From Steromphala cineraria (Eukaryota > Mollusca > Gastropoda > Trochida > Trochidae): DNA of 64,000 bases. Every line of letters begins with the position of its first letter. Within the stretch, counting starts at the first letter, position 1. The position numbers were made by a program, and so were the translations under genes. Positions 45,001-48,989 of the stretch are shown in pieces. The DNA lies in NCBI GenBank assembly GCA_916613615.1, contig OU744735.1:57086582-57150581 (forward strand), read 5' to 3'. The notes under the pieces were generated by a model. It did not search any database. It was not told the DNA's origin and saw only the letters and a program-made list of their open reading frames with translations.

Positions 45001-45657
45001 GGGGCACCTTGCTGTCTCTGATAGCCTATTCACGAACCTACCGTTGTCTATGACAAGGGGCACCTTGCTGTCTCTGATAGCCTATTCACGAACCTACCAT
45101 TGTCTATGACAAGGGGCACCTTGCTGTCTCTGATAGCCTATTCACAAACCTACCGTTGTCTATGACAAGGGGCACCTTGCTGTCTTTAATAGCCTATTCA
45201 CAAACCTACCGTTGTCTATGACAAGGGGCACCTTGCTGTCTTTAATAGCCTATTCACGAACCTACCGTTGTCTATGACATGGGGCACCTTGCTGTCTCTG
45301 ATAGCCTATTCACAAACCTACCGTTGTCTATGACAAGGGGCACCTTGCTGTCTCTGATAGCCTATTCACGAACCTACCGTTGTCTATGACAAGGGGCACC
45401 TTGCTGTCTCTGATAGCCTATTCACAAACCTACCGTTGTCTATGACAAGGGGCACCTTGCTGTCTCTGATAGCCTATTCACGAACCTACCGTTGTCTATG
45501 ACAAGGGGCACCTTGCTGTCTCTGATAGCCTATTCACAAACCTACCGTTGTCTATGACAAGGGACACCTTGCTGTCTCTGATAGGGTCCGTGTAATCAAA
45601 CACTGGATCAACCACCGGCTTCTCATCCTTAAATGTGAACAAGTTCCGAACAGCCAT
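11921..45657 (-). CDS. ACTR5: Actin-related protein 5 (ACTR5/ARP5), INO80 complex subunit, 19 coding exons
   Basis: ARP5 is a subunit of the INO80 chromatin remodeller, in the nucleus, where with IES6 it contacts the nucleosome; that is family knowledge. Exons in coding order (descending): 45657-45546, 42940-42852, 42166-42062, 41764-41653, 38262-38167, 35476-35283, 34281-34165, 32198-32100, 29218-29138, 28555-28424, 27561-27412, 26325-26242, 25685-25577, 24684-24614, 15844-15750, 15503-15420, 14099-13982, 12833-12722, 12093-11921. They total 2133 nt, 710 codons plus stop, with every junction in phase. Residues about 30-275 form the first actin-fold part ([16 protein letters not shown], then RINVGG and [12 protein letters not shown]). 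Residues 276-550 are the charged, coiled-coil ARP5 insert (YVQELL-like, [24 protein letters not shown]). Residues 570-710 complete the fold ([33 protein letters not shown]-like). Human ARP5 has 607 residues, yeast about 755. Confidence 0.96.
12121..12450. repeat. Two-copy direct repeat in ACTR5 intron 18
   Basis: A block with AATAAGATTTGCCATTTAG and CAAATGTTATGAATATC at about 12124-12260 recurs at about 12325-12440 with moderate divergence. Confidence 0.6.
12722..12833 (-). CDS. ACTR5: ACTR5 exon 18
   Basis: It encodes [20 protein letters not shown], the adenosine-binding TGGN strand, and [17 protein letters not shown]. It lies between TTCACAG and GTAAGT. Confidence 0.95.
12850..13225. other. 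ACTR5 intron 17, no recognised feature
   Basis: AT-rich intron sequence with no recognised repeat or open frame. Confidence 0.35.
13226..13335. mobile_element. CCTTTCACAAAG-type element, copy 2
   Basis: It is bounded by TTTTTCACAAAACCCTAAGG and GGTTGCTTTGTGAAAGGAGG, with GTGATCGTAAGTCCTTAAGG inside. Confidence 0.65.
13557..13945 (+). mobile_element. CTGTAGCTCATCAGG dispersed element, copy 1
   Basis: It opens with GAGCCATTGGCTCTGTAGCT and closes with GGCCTTACAGGCTTGATGAG. Inside are internal repeats with AAGGGCCC and AGCTTTCTAGGCCTTTTG. It has the same content as 38402-38953 and, inverted, 53455-54095. No coding capacity. Confidence 0.7.
13982..14099 (-). CDS. ACTR5: ACTR5 exon 17
   Basis: It encodes [20 protein letters not shown] and [19 protein letters not shown], matching [21 protein letters not shown] in human. 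The acceptor ATCCACAG at 14100 is the innermost of ten identical ones. The donor is GTACAC. Confidence 0.94.
14061..15085 (-). repeat. Ten-copy array of the ACTR5 exon 17 acceptor edge, 105-bp unit
   Basis: Units start at 14061, 14166, 14271, 14376, 14481, 14586, 14691, 14796, 14901 and 15006. Read on minus, each holds ATCCACAG (acceptor) and AGCCCCGGAGGTTCTC with the next 25 exon bases, then intron sequence. The exon-proximal unit continues into the real exon. Units differ by only a few bases; the outermost two or three are slightly more diverged (CATCATTGATTTAAAT). Long open frames on both strands across it are by-products. Confidence 0.95.
15420..15503 (-). CDS. ACTR5: ACTR5 exon 16
   Basis: It encodes [20 protein letters not shown] and YLAVERI; the next exon completes VERIRAPE, a highly conserved actin-fold segment. 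It lies between CACTGCAG and GTCAGT. Confidence 0.92.
15750..15844 (-). CDS. ACTR5: ACTR5 exon 15
   Basis: It encodes [20 protein letters not shown] and [11 protein letters not shown]. The acceptor is CCAACAAG, not CAG, and is weak; the donor is GTGAGA. A decayed copy of this edge lies at about 15976-16110. Confidence 0.85.
15850..16115 (-). repeat. Decayed second copy of the ACTR5 exon 15 acceptor edge
   Basis: AATCACTCATGTTCATCTC at about 15995 repeats AATCACTCGTGTTCATCTC of exon 15 (about 15820). Downstream TGCCTGCACTCTCTCTCAAG at about 16070 echoes TCCGCATTCTCTCCACACAG at about 15892. The offset is about 175 bases. Confidence 0.6.
16120..17255. other. ACTR5 intron 14, unassigned AT-rich sequence
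   Basis: AT-rich sequence, with scattered matches to dispersed repeats such as TTCCCAAAACACAGAAT and GTACAGAAGCTCACC, but no feature with clear limits. Confidence 0.35.
17258..18690 (+). mobile_element. TATGGCTGCCATGGCGG element, copy 1
   Basis: It starts near CCACATCAACTTATCATG and contains about five tandem units of about 147 bases carrying AATATGGCTGCCATGG, CGGCCATCTTGGATTCTC and GAAACGTCTACCTTTCTG. Its 3' end (GAAAGTTTACGGACGG) is followed by unrelated sequence, without the terminal hairpin seen in the copies at 57413 and 59273. Confidence 0.75.
19235..19775. repeat. 52-bp tandem array, about 10 copies
   Basis: The unit is GACTGACTAAATGCCCC, TTAAAGTCGGAC, then a GGTATAAATACTTCACGAC stretch and ATTGG. 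Copies differ at a few bases. Isolated, more diverged units occur near 18830-18880 and 20265-20345, so the array was once longer or was interrupted. Confidence 0.9.
20049..20150. repeat. Foldback element inside the 52-bp repeat region
   Basis: GTGTCTTCTGATATCAAAT faces ATTTGATATCAGAAGACAC, with outer arms AATCTCACCCTC and GAGCGAGATT. Confidence 0.7.
20345..21620. other. ACTR5 intron 14, no recognised feature
   Basis: AT-rich intron sequence without a gene, RNA or repeat that I can define. Confidence 0.35.
21630..23540. repeat. Complex satellite with two interleaved motifs
   Basis: Units of about 100-185 bases alternate a conserved core (AATGGTGTAAAATAGACAAT, then CTCATTTTCCGATCATGTC and ATGCTTACGAG) with one to three copies of a short motif, TTTAATATGTTGTCCAAAAA with TATGAG. 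About 13 core copies are present. Junctions use either TTTCTGCAG or GGTCCTCAAG, giving two unit subtypes that alternate irregularly. Confidence 0.88.
24064..24182. repeat. Foldback element
   Basis: TTTTAGGGGGTAAAATT faces AATTTTACCCCCTAAG about 100 bases apart. Confidence 0.55.
24227..24303 (+). mobile_element. Solo 3' tail of the terminal-hairpin element
   Basis: ACGGACAGACAGACGG, CGAAGCGCCATGACATAAG, then the hairpin AGCTCACATTTAC-TTT-GTAAAGGTGAGCT and AA, without the upstream body. Confidence 0.75.
24614..24684 (-). CDS. ACTR5: ACTR5 exon 14
   Basis: It encodes [20 protein letters not shown] then KSI, the conserved DTFG..D.DW.VY motif. It lies between TTTGACAG and GTAAGT. The next intron is 8.8 kb and holds most of the non-exonic repeats. 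Confidence 0.9.
24902..25238. mobile_element. TTAA-flanked AGGGGCA element, copy 2
   Basis: It starts TTAA-AGGGGCAATAATG and ends CATACTGCCCCT-TTAA. The inner part shares CAAAATGGCCGCC-like and GACAGTGTCAAAAATCTCAT sequence with the other copies. Confidence 0.75.
25577..25685 (-). CDS. ACTR5: ACTR5 exon 13
   Basis: It encodes [20 protein letters not shown] and [16 protein letters not shown]. The donor GTGTGT after CAAA is the only one keeping frame with exon 14. Just upstream of the acceptor is a SINE. Confidence 0.85.
25708..25973 (-). mobile_element. tRNA-headed SINE, full length
   Basis: On minus: the head CCGTAGCTCAGTGGTAGAG (A box) and GGGTTCGATTCCCGG (B box) near 25973-25905, then a body with AACGCATTAACTGGCGCTGC, and a tail ending AATAAAGTGATATTATTATT. 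It lies directly upstream of the ACTR5 exon 13 acceptor. Confidence 0.85.
26242..26325 (-). CDS. ACTR5: ACTR5 exon 12
   Basis: It encodes [20 protein letters not shown] then TEVRNKRQ, part of the charged insert. It lies between TTTTAG and GTCAGT. Confidence 0.87.
26820..27383. mobile_element. CAGTCTAAG palindromic element, copy 2, split by a SINE
   Basis: The left end is CAGTCTAAGTAAACC at 26820 and the right end GGTTTACTTAGACTG at 27383, with ATTATCCGTTTCACTTC and its complement inside. The middle is interrupted at about 27036-27333 by a tRNA-headed SINE. It lies just 29 bases below the donor of ACTR5 exon 11. Confidence 0.8.
27036..27333 (-). mobile_element. tRNA-headed SINE nested in the palindromic element
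   Basis: On minus it starts with a tRNA-like head (GGGGTAGCACAGTGGTTAGC, then GTGGTTCGAATCCTGCC). The far end is a GTGAGGTGAGGTGAGGTGGG repeat read on plus. Confidence 0.75.
27412..27561 (-). CDS. ACTR5: ACTR5 exon 11
   Basis: It encodes [20 protein letters not shown] and [20 protein letters not shown], the FDLLDIPD motif seen in most non-vertebrate ARP5 proteins. It lies between GACCAG and GTACGG; 50 codons. Confidence 0.9.
28226..28346. mobile_element. CCTTTCACAAAG-type element, copy 3
   Basis: It is bounded by GGGCCCCCTTTCACAAAGCC and GTTGCTTTGTGAAAGAAGAC. The inner part GTGATCGTAAATCCTTAAGG matches the copy at 13226. Confidence 0.65.
28424..28555 (-). CDS. ACTR5: ACTR5 exon 10
   Basis: It encodes [20 protein letters not shown] then [14 protein letters not shown], matching human SPEELQSYIQKL and AKQKIL. 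It lies between GCGGACAG and GTAATA. Confidence 0.92.
29138..29218 (-). CDS. ACTR5: ACTR5 exon 9
   Basis: It encodes [20 protein letters not shown] then [12 protein letters not shown] is the conserved core of this insert. The acceptor is GATGTTGCAG, which is only a few bases from the 25-bp satellite. The donor is GTTCGT. Confidence 0.88.
29221..31410. repeat. 25-bp satellite abutting the acceptor of ACTR5 exon 9, over 80 units
   Basis: The unit is CACGACACGGCTCGTTACA with CAACAT. Runs of subtypes are visible: CGAGCCGTTACATAACATC near the exon, GACACAGCTTGTTAC in the middle, and ACACCGCTCGTTAC at the far end. It begins three bases outside the exon boundary. The period of 25 makes three frames join into long T/H-rich open frames that mean nothing. 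Confidence 0.93.
31500..32095. repeat. Direct repeat of about 440-bp spacing, with an inverted-end element between
   Basis: CAACCTGACAATATTGAGG and TTTGGAATTTTCTTA with GGAGGAAAGAATCCA recur at about 31530-31640 and 31948-32065. Between them 31691-31918 begins GATGTCTCCCCCTGCC and ends CCTTCGGGGGGAGACATAAT, a short element with matching ends. Confidence 0.65.
32100..32198 (-). CDS. ACTR5: ACTR5 exon 8
   Basis: It encodes [20 protein letters not shown] then [13 protein letters not shown], the start of the charged coiled-coil insert. It lies between TGTTACAG and GTTAAT, phase 0 at both ends. Confidence 0.9.
32280..32580. repeat. TGACCTTGA / CAAGGTCAC dispersed repeat, copy 1
   Basis: Two blocks carry GTGACCTTGAAAATAA followed by GTCACC or CAAGGTCACC, with AATTTGAAGA and GGTTCATGAGATATCGCG. 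Similar blocks at 37490-38090 are intact. Confidence 0.7.
32600..33165. other. ACTR5 intron 7, no recognised feature
   Basis: AT-rich sequence without recognised coding or repeat content. Confidence 0.35.
33175..33833. mobile_element. AGGGGCAGTAGCAC element, copy 3, with a nested insertion
   Basis: Ends AGGGGCAGTAGCACATTTTT and AAAAAGTGCTACTGCCCCT-TTAA match the other copies. The middle (about 33295-33600) is an unrelated foldback with CCCATTTCATAACATTTTTA facing AACATGTTATGAAACGGGA. The left TTAA is not preserved. Confidence 0.7.
34165..34281 (-). CDS. ACTR5: ACTR5 exon 7
   Basis: It encodes [20 protein letters not shown] and [17 protein letters not shown], as in human (HEHSYIAEDYVEELHKW). 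It lies between CTTGCAG and GTGAGT; 39 whole codons. Confidence 0.94.
34452..34607. repeat. Long perfect-arm foldback
   Basis: AACAAGAACAAGTTGTTATG and ATGCGACGTTTCAGTGTAGA on the left face TCTACACTGAAACGTCGCAT and CATAACAACTTGTTCTTC on the right, with TGATAACTTGATAACGGTGT in the loop. The arms are about 60 bases and nearly perfect, which suggests a recent element or a strong hairpin. Confidence 0.75.
35283..35476 (-). CDS. ACTR5: ACTR5 exon 6
   Basis: It encodes [20 protein letters not shown], the second phosphate-binding loop, then CRRINVGG and [19 protein letters not shown], nearly identical to human ARP5. It follows AATGCAG; the donor is GTACAC, phase 0. The 5' edge is duplicated once upstream. 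Confidence 0.95.
35449..35690 (-). repeat. Two-copy repeat of the ACTR5 exon 6 acceptor edge, 122-bp offset
   Basis: CAGTCGACCACCATCGAGC at 35449 recurs as CAGTCGACCACCATTGAGC at 35571, with the flanking ACCTGCAT, ACTTCTTCATTA, ATAATAATAA and ACAGAGCAGCGCGAGTTAAA. The unit contains a piece of the tRNA-headed SINE family. Confidence 0.85.
35569..35601 (-). CDS. Possible 33-nt cassette exon copied from ACTR5 exon 6
   Basis: On minus: CTGATGCAG acceptor, then 33 bases reading (G)[10 protein letters not shown] and one base, then GTAAAG, a donor formed by the SINE junction. It enters in phase 1 and leaves in phase 1, and 92 bases separate it from the real exon 6. Inclusion would insert 11 residues in frame. 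Expression is unknown. Confidence 0.3.
35690..35826 (-). mobile_element. Truncated SINE, same family as 25708-25973
   Basis: The body and tail are present (AATAAAGTGTTATTATTATT on minus at the end; GCACCCGGCAGCCAGGGTGC inside), but the tRNA head is missing. Confidence 0.75.
36038..36245 (+). mobile_element. tRNA-headed SINE, second family, copy 1
   Basis: The head is GGTGTAGCACAGTTGATAGA with GGTTCGATTTCCACTG, then CAAAATTTTACAACTC, and the end is ACACCTACAGTTAGAACAA. A copy with the same layout is at 43405-43635. Confidence 0.7.
36245..37260. repeat. Dispersed repeat with GAGTTCTGCTCCGGAAAC units
   Basis: Three to four degenerate units of about 180 bases contain GTTTTCGAGTTCTGCTC, TTTCCATGGAAAC and AAGTTGAAAACC. 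It ends in GGACGGACGGATGG and GGAAACCATAGCAAC. The sequence after the SINE at 43640-43675 matches only the end (AGGAAACCATAGCAACGAG), as if the middle was deleted there. Confidence 0.6.
37490..38095. repeat. TGACCTTGA / TCAAGGTCA dispersed repeat, copy 2
   Basis: Units of about 165 bases contain TGACCTTGAAAATGAGGTCA followed by AGGTCAC, TTTGAAGATTCTAGG and GGTTCATTAGATAT. The TGACCTTGA and TCAAGGTCA halves form an inverted pair. The right end is GACTGACGGAGGGACGTACG. Confidence 0.75.
38167..38262 (-). CDS. ACTR5: ACTR5 exon 5
   Basis: It encodes [20 protein letters not shown] then [11 protein letters not shown], matching human [20 protein letters not shown]. It follows TTTTCACAG, and its donor is GTGAGT. 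Confidence 0.95.
38402..38953 (+). mobile_element. CTGTAGCTCATCAGG dispersed element, copy 2, carrying a nested palindromic element
   Basis: It starts GAGTCATTTGCTCTGTAGCT and ends TTCCAGCCCAGATGAGC. The CAGTCTAAG element sits at 38422-38687, between two copies of TCTGTAGCT. Confidence 0.75.
38422..38687. mobile_element. CAGTCTAAG palindromic element, copy 3, with 9-bp target duplication
   Basis: CAGTCTAAGTAAACCTAGCC and its complement GGCTAGGTTTACTTAGACTG are the ends; the arms run over 80 bases. TCTGTAGCT flanks both sides (38413-38421 and 38688-38696). The copy of the host repeat at 13557 gives the empty site, CTCTGTAGCTCATCAGG. A 9-bp duplication with long inverted ends suggests a Mutator-like (MULE) non-autonomous element. 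Confidence 0.85.
39131..41680 (-). repeat. Array of about 55 units carrying the ACTR5 exon 4 end and donor
   Basis: On minus a full unit is TCTCCCGTCTGTAACCC, TAACTACTGTCGTCAAC, then GTAGGTTCTTCATA (48 bases). The bases up to CAAC are the end of exon 4; GTAGGT is its donor. Many units are shorter, with CAATGTTCTTC or CAAGGTTCTTC instead of CAACGTAGGTTCTTC, and so have lost the donor. A block of about 1012 bases is repeated whole: about 39440-40310 and 40450-41320. Confidence 0.93.
41653..41764 (-). CDS. ACTR5: ACTR5 exon 4
   Basis: It encodes [13 protein letters not shown] and [17 protein letters not shown], a conserved ARP segment (HPIVLTEAVCNP in human). The donor GTAGGT follows CAAC. The last 34 or so bases and this donor are the seed of the array at 39131-41680. 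Confidence 0.95.
42062..42166 (-). CDS. ACTR5: ACTR5 exon 3
   Basis: It encodes [20 protein letters not shown] followed by [10 protein letters not shown], matching the human LRWMLRSPFDRNV segment. It starts after CCTTTCAG and ends before GTTTGT, phase 0 at both ends (35 codons). Confidence 0.92.
42852..42940 (-). CDS. ACTR5: ACTR5 exon 2
   Basis: It follows TGACAG and encodes [20 protein letters not shown], matching the SFQVRAGW segment of human ARP5, then ITAKQRGKK. The donor is GTATGA, phase 0. Confidence 0.9.
42975..43145. repeat. Foldback element
   Basis: ATATACCCACACTTCCCTTG with AATAACCTCCTGTTTGAAT on the left faces ATTCAAACAGGAGGTTATT and GGGAAGTGTGGGTATAT on the right, with a 40-base loop. 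It lies just upstream (on minus) of ACTR5 exon 2. Confidence 0.75.
43405..43640 (+). mobile_element. tRNA-headed SINE, second family, copy 2
   Basis: The head CATTAGCTCAGTCGATATTG and GGTTTGATTCCCACC, then CTAAATTTTACAAGCCCG, ending AATACACCTACAGTTAGAAC, parallel to 36038-36245. Confidence 0.7.
43680..44070. other. ACTR5 intron 1, no recognised feature
   Basis: AT-rich sequence between the SINE and the exon 1 donor array; nothing recognised. Confidence 0.35.
44075..45560 (-). repeat. Array of about 27 units carrying the ACTR5 exon 1 end and donor, 56-bp unit
   Basis: On minus the unit is GGCTATCAGAGACAGCAAGG, TGCCCCTTGTCATAGACAACG, then GTAGGTTCGTGAATA. The exon-derived part ends at AACG and every unit keeps GTAGGT. 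The outermost unit (44075-44100) is only slightly diverged. Unit variants include TTTAATAGCC for TCTGATAGCC near 45185-45245. Confidence 0.95.
45546..45657 (-). CDS. ACTR5: ACTR5 exon 1 (start codon)
   Basis: ATG is at 45657-45655. It encodes [20 protein letters not shown] and ends VPLVIDN plus one base; VPLVIDNG is the first phosphate-binding strand of the actin fold. The donor is GTAGGT, downstream of which lies the 56-bp donor array. TTTAAG just before the ATG could be an acceptor for a 5' UTR intron. Confidence 0.93.
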
Positions 45658-45683
45658 CCTTAAAGATAAATAATAAATAAACT

Positions 45684-46392
45684 TTAAAGGGGCAGTAGCA
45701 CGTTTTTAGGGGAATATATAGAGGATATCTGTCTTTTCTTGACTAATACCATGTTTATCTCATCGAGTGAGGTAGAAAGGTTATATTTTTCACGAGTGGC
45801 GCAGATGAGATAAACATGGTATTTGTCAAGAATTGACGGATACCCTTTTTATTATATGGTTTTACTATTGTAACTACGTCCGAAAAGGGTCAATTTTTAC
45901 GCCGAGCGGCCGCTAGGAACAGCCCGTCACCACAGTAACACTGTGACGTCATAAGCCAATTCGCCGCGTGAGACCATTGTTTTATGACGTTAAATTATAT
46001 CAGTCACCGTTCGCAGTGAAAATATAAGTTATTTTCACTGTAGCTTGATAGACAGTTTATTTCACTGATAAATCCCAGTATTTCACTGCTCGCCATATAA
46101 TAAAAGGTGATATCAGGAAAATGAAAATTAATCGTTCCAATTGGAAGACAATGAATTTAAACTAAATGGAGCAGCAATAATCCAAATATATAACGTAATA
46201 TAACGTGTTCACAAAAAATGGCAGCCAATAGATTTTATGTGAATCTTCATACTTTGTCCTCTGTGGATGATTGACCTGTGTAATGAGATTTTTGACACTG
46301 TCAAAATATGTATACATATAACATTAACTTACAATTATCAGTGAAAACTTTAAAATATATAATTATCAAAAAACGTGCTACTGCCCCTTTAA
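45684..46392. mobile_element. TTAA-flanked AGGGGCAGTAGCACG element, copy 4, with a nested foldback
   Basis: TTAA-AGGGGCAGTAGCACGTTTT at the left, AAAACGTGCTACTGCCCCT-TTAA at the right. About 45718-46085 is a nested foldback: ACCATGTTTATCTCATC faces GATGAGATAAACATGGT. The element starts only 27 bases upstream of the ACTR5 start codon. Confidence 0.8.
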
Positions 46393-46494
46393 GGTCATCA
46401 CAAACATATTAATAACCAGACTTTTGATAAAAAAATCTTGTTTGTGTCGTTAATGTCACCTAGAAGAGCACAAGATAAAAAATCCGGAGCAGTG

Positions 46495-46600
46495 ACACCT
46501 ATCGTGATCACGATTTACGCCCCTTACCAGCTCTTTCAACCAATAGCCAATGAAATCGCCGTTTACATTCGAAACATTTGAAATACTGACAGACAATCTT
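46495..46600 (-). promoter_or_regulatory. Possible ACTR5 promoter and 5' UTR exon
   Basis: On minus: ATTGGCTATTGG (two inverted CCAAT boxes) is followed within 15 bases by GAAAGAGCTG and GTAAGG, a donor that could pair with TTTATCTTTAAG just before the start codon. This would place the TTAA element in a 5' UTR intron. This is inference; no TATA box is evident. Confidence 0.25.
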
Positions 46601-48985
46601 TTTGAAAACTATCCGAGTGAATTTAATACCAAACTACGGTCCGCATGGTTGTTTTCATGTTTCTGATGAGCACCGAGAATGCAGAGAAAATACATATTAA
46701 TGTATCACTCAAATAAAGTGTTTCTCTCCCTTGTAAAACGCATAGTATTTTTTCAAATCGGCTTGTTTTTAGAGTAGCTTATTTTTACTCTACTAAATTG
46801 CTGTAATTTTTTCTAAGTAATTCTAAAATTTGTCAAAATTTCTGTTATTTCATCTGAATTAAACAGAAAACATATTTGCCTTTTAATTGGATTATTTGAT
46901 AAATAATAACGTCTAAAGCATTTATTTTTCATATGATATCCAAAATTGATTTATGTACAAGAACATTTGGTGTACGAATAAGAATACTATCCAACACGAT
47001 AAAACGTTTATAGGACATATACATTTAGAAGATAACAAAAAATAAATAAATTTATAAAAGCAATCAATGGTTTTACTGAATACGCATTTTCTTCCTTGTT
47101 CACGATATTTTTTAAAACATGTAACAATCGTTATCAAATAAACACTAAAGTTTAAATACTTTCAATGCAAGAAAATCAGTGAAAAGACAGGTCGGTGATA
47201 TATATTTATGCGATTGCTCACACTCTGCATTATTAGCTGTATTGAAATAGGCCTACGTTCCTGCATGGAATTTTAAGAAAAAAATAGGCGGTCATTCTGA
47301 TGTGTATTGTGATTTAAGACACTTTCCTAATACTTGATTCTTGAAATCATTTATTTTACAAAAACATGTTCTTGTTAAGTCAGTGGTAATGTATCGCTGC
47401 ACGATTACCCGACAGCCAAGTTCAATGAACAAGCTGTCTTCTGATTGGACTATGCTACTTCCGTGCAGTGGGTTGAAATGCTAGCACAGAAATTACAGCC
47501 ACTGATGTCAAGGGAGGAATGGAAAAGTTTAGAAACTTTTTCGTTTCGCCCATGACGTTGTGAAGATGGTATACAATTAGCACTGAAATATATTAATATT
47601 AAGTTTAAAAAGTAAAAAAAATTTTTTTATTATGGTATCTATTCAAATTTACTGTTGGCATCAAAGTACTGAAGTAGAGAGTGACAAGTTAAGAGGAAAT
47701 AGGGGTTACCTAGAGTTAATTATTGTAAAAAATTACATCCATTAGCAAAAATTTCATACAATACTTCAAGGGGGACATAAACTGTACAGTGGAGTAGGGA
47801 ATGCGTAAAATCCCCCTCCAAGGGCGGTAAGTCAGTGGTCTCATGACGCCACTAACATAAAAGTTAATAAAAACAAAAATGATGTTGAAGTTCTAGACAG
47901 ACAATTTTGAATTTGAAAAAGGTTTCTAACAGAGTCTCAGTCATCAGTTCACCAAAAATGCTATATTTCACACAAAAATATGTTAAACATTCATACCCTC
48001 TGGCTCATGTTAATTTTTAATCTCAATACCAAGTTTGATCAACCTTTGAGCCATAGTTAAGAAGTTTTCGACCAGACAGGACTCATACCAGTTTTCCACA
48101 GCAATCTTCCTTCTTTGCCAATTTACATAAAATATTACAAACATAATTTCAAAATTGTTAATCTAAATCATGACATATGTTCATGTCAGTCTGTATCTCA
48201 ATATCACATTTGATCCAAAAATGACCACTAGTTCCGGCGGGAATTTTGTGTGAGTTTTTTTAAACAGTCTTTACTTTGCACCAAACATTAGAGGTTTAAT
48301 AAAATATATTTTACATTGTTATCTGTGACCCAACTTCATAATGATTATGTATCTCAATGTCAAATTTGATCCAAATGCGATCTATGTCAATATTTTATTC
48401 CGCGCCAAGTTAAATGTCTGTGACTTTTTAAAAGGAACTTGTACCCAAAACAGAACCGTGAATTCGTACCAACAATTTTTTAAAATAATATTGTCATTCT
48501 GTATGACAAACAGGAATTTGTAAATTATTAGATTTATGAGTATAGCTGTTTGACATTGCTGGTGGAACTAATGACCGAGTATTCTGGTGACATAATTTTA
48601 ACTAACAACAACTGATTATAGCTGTTTTCTTTGTACAGTTTTTGGTGACTGGTACCTCCTACTCCGCCGCATAGGTCTAACAGTAACTGTTAACAGCTAC
48701 CATACAAATTGATTATTCAGTAAAGTGGGTGAATTCAAATCACTTTATTTAAATATACATTCTATCCTTTAGTTCAGATAACCTAGCCTAACTTCGCCTA
48801 ATGACTGGGCACGAAGAAAGTAGCATGCTGGACTAGTATCCATCAAGATTTGTGGGTAAGAGTTAGTTTTTGGTGCAAATTCACCGCATCCCAAATGCAG
48901 TCCAGAAAAATATCTACATTTGTCTACGAAAAAATGTTCAATCTGTCAACAAAACAGACGTGCTAGTACTGCCTACGAAACCGCC
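46600..48985. other. Intergenic region upstream of ACTR5 and the fucosyltransferase-like gene
   Basis: AT-rich, with no gene recognised. The stretch 47940-48400 holds three loose repeats of a TATCTCAATATCACATTTGA TCC phrase, a dispersed-repeat fragment. Short open frames (46922-47137 minus, 48341-48523 plus) show no family features. Confidence 0.4.
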
Positions 48986-48989
48986 GGAC

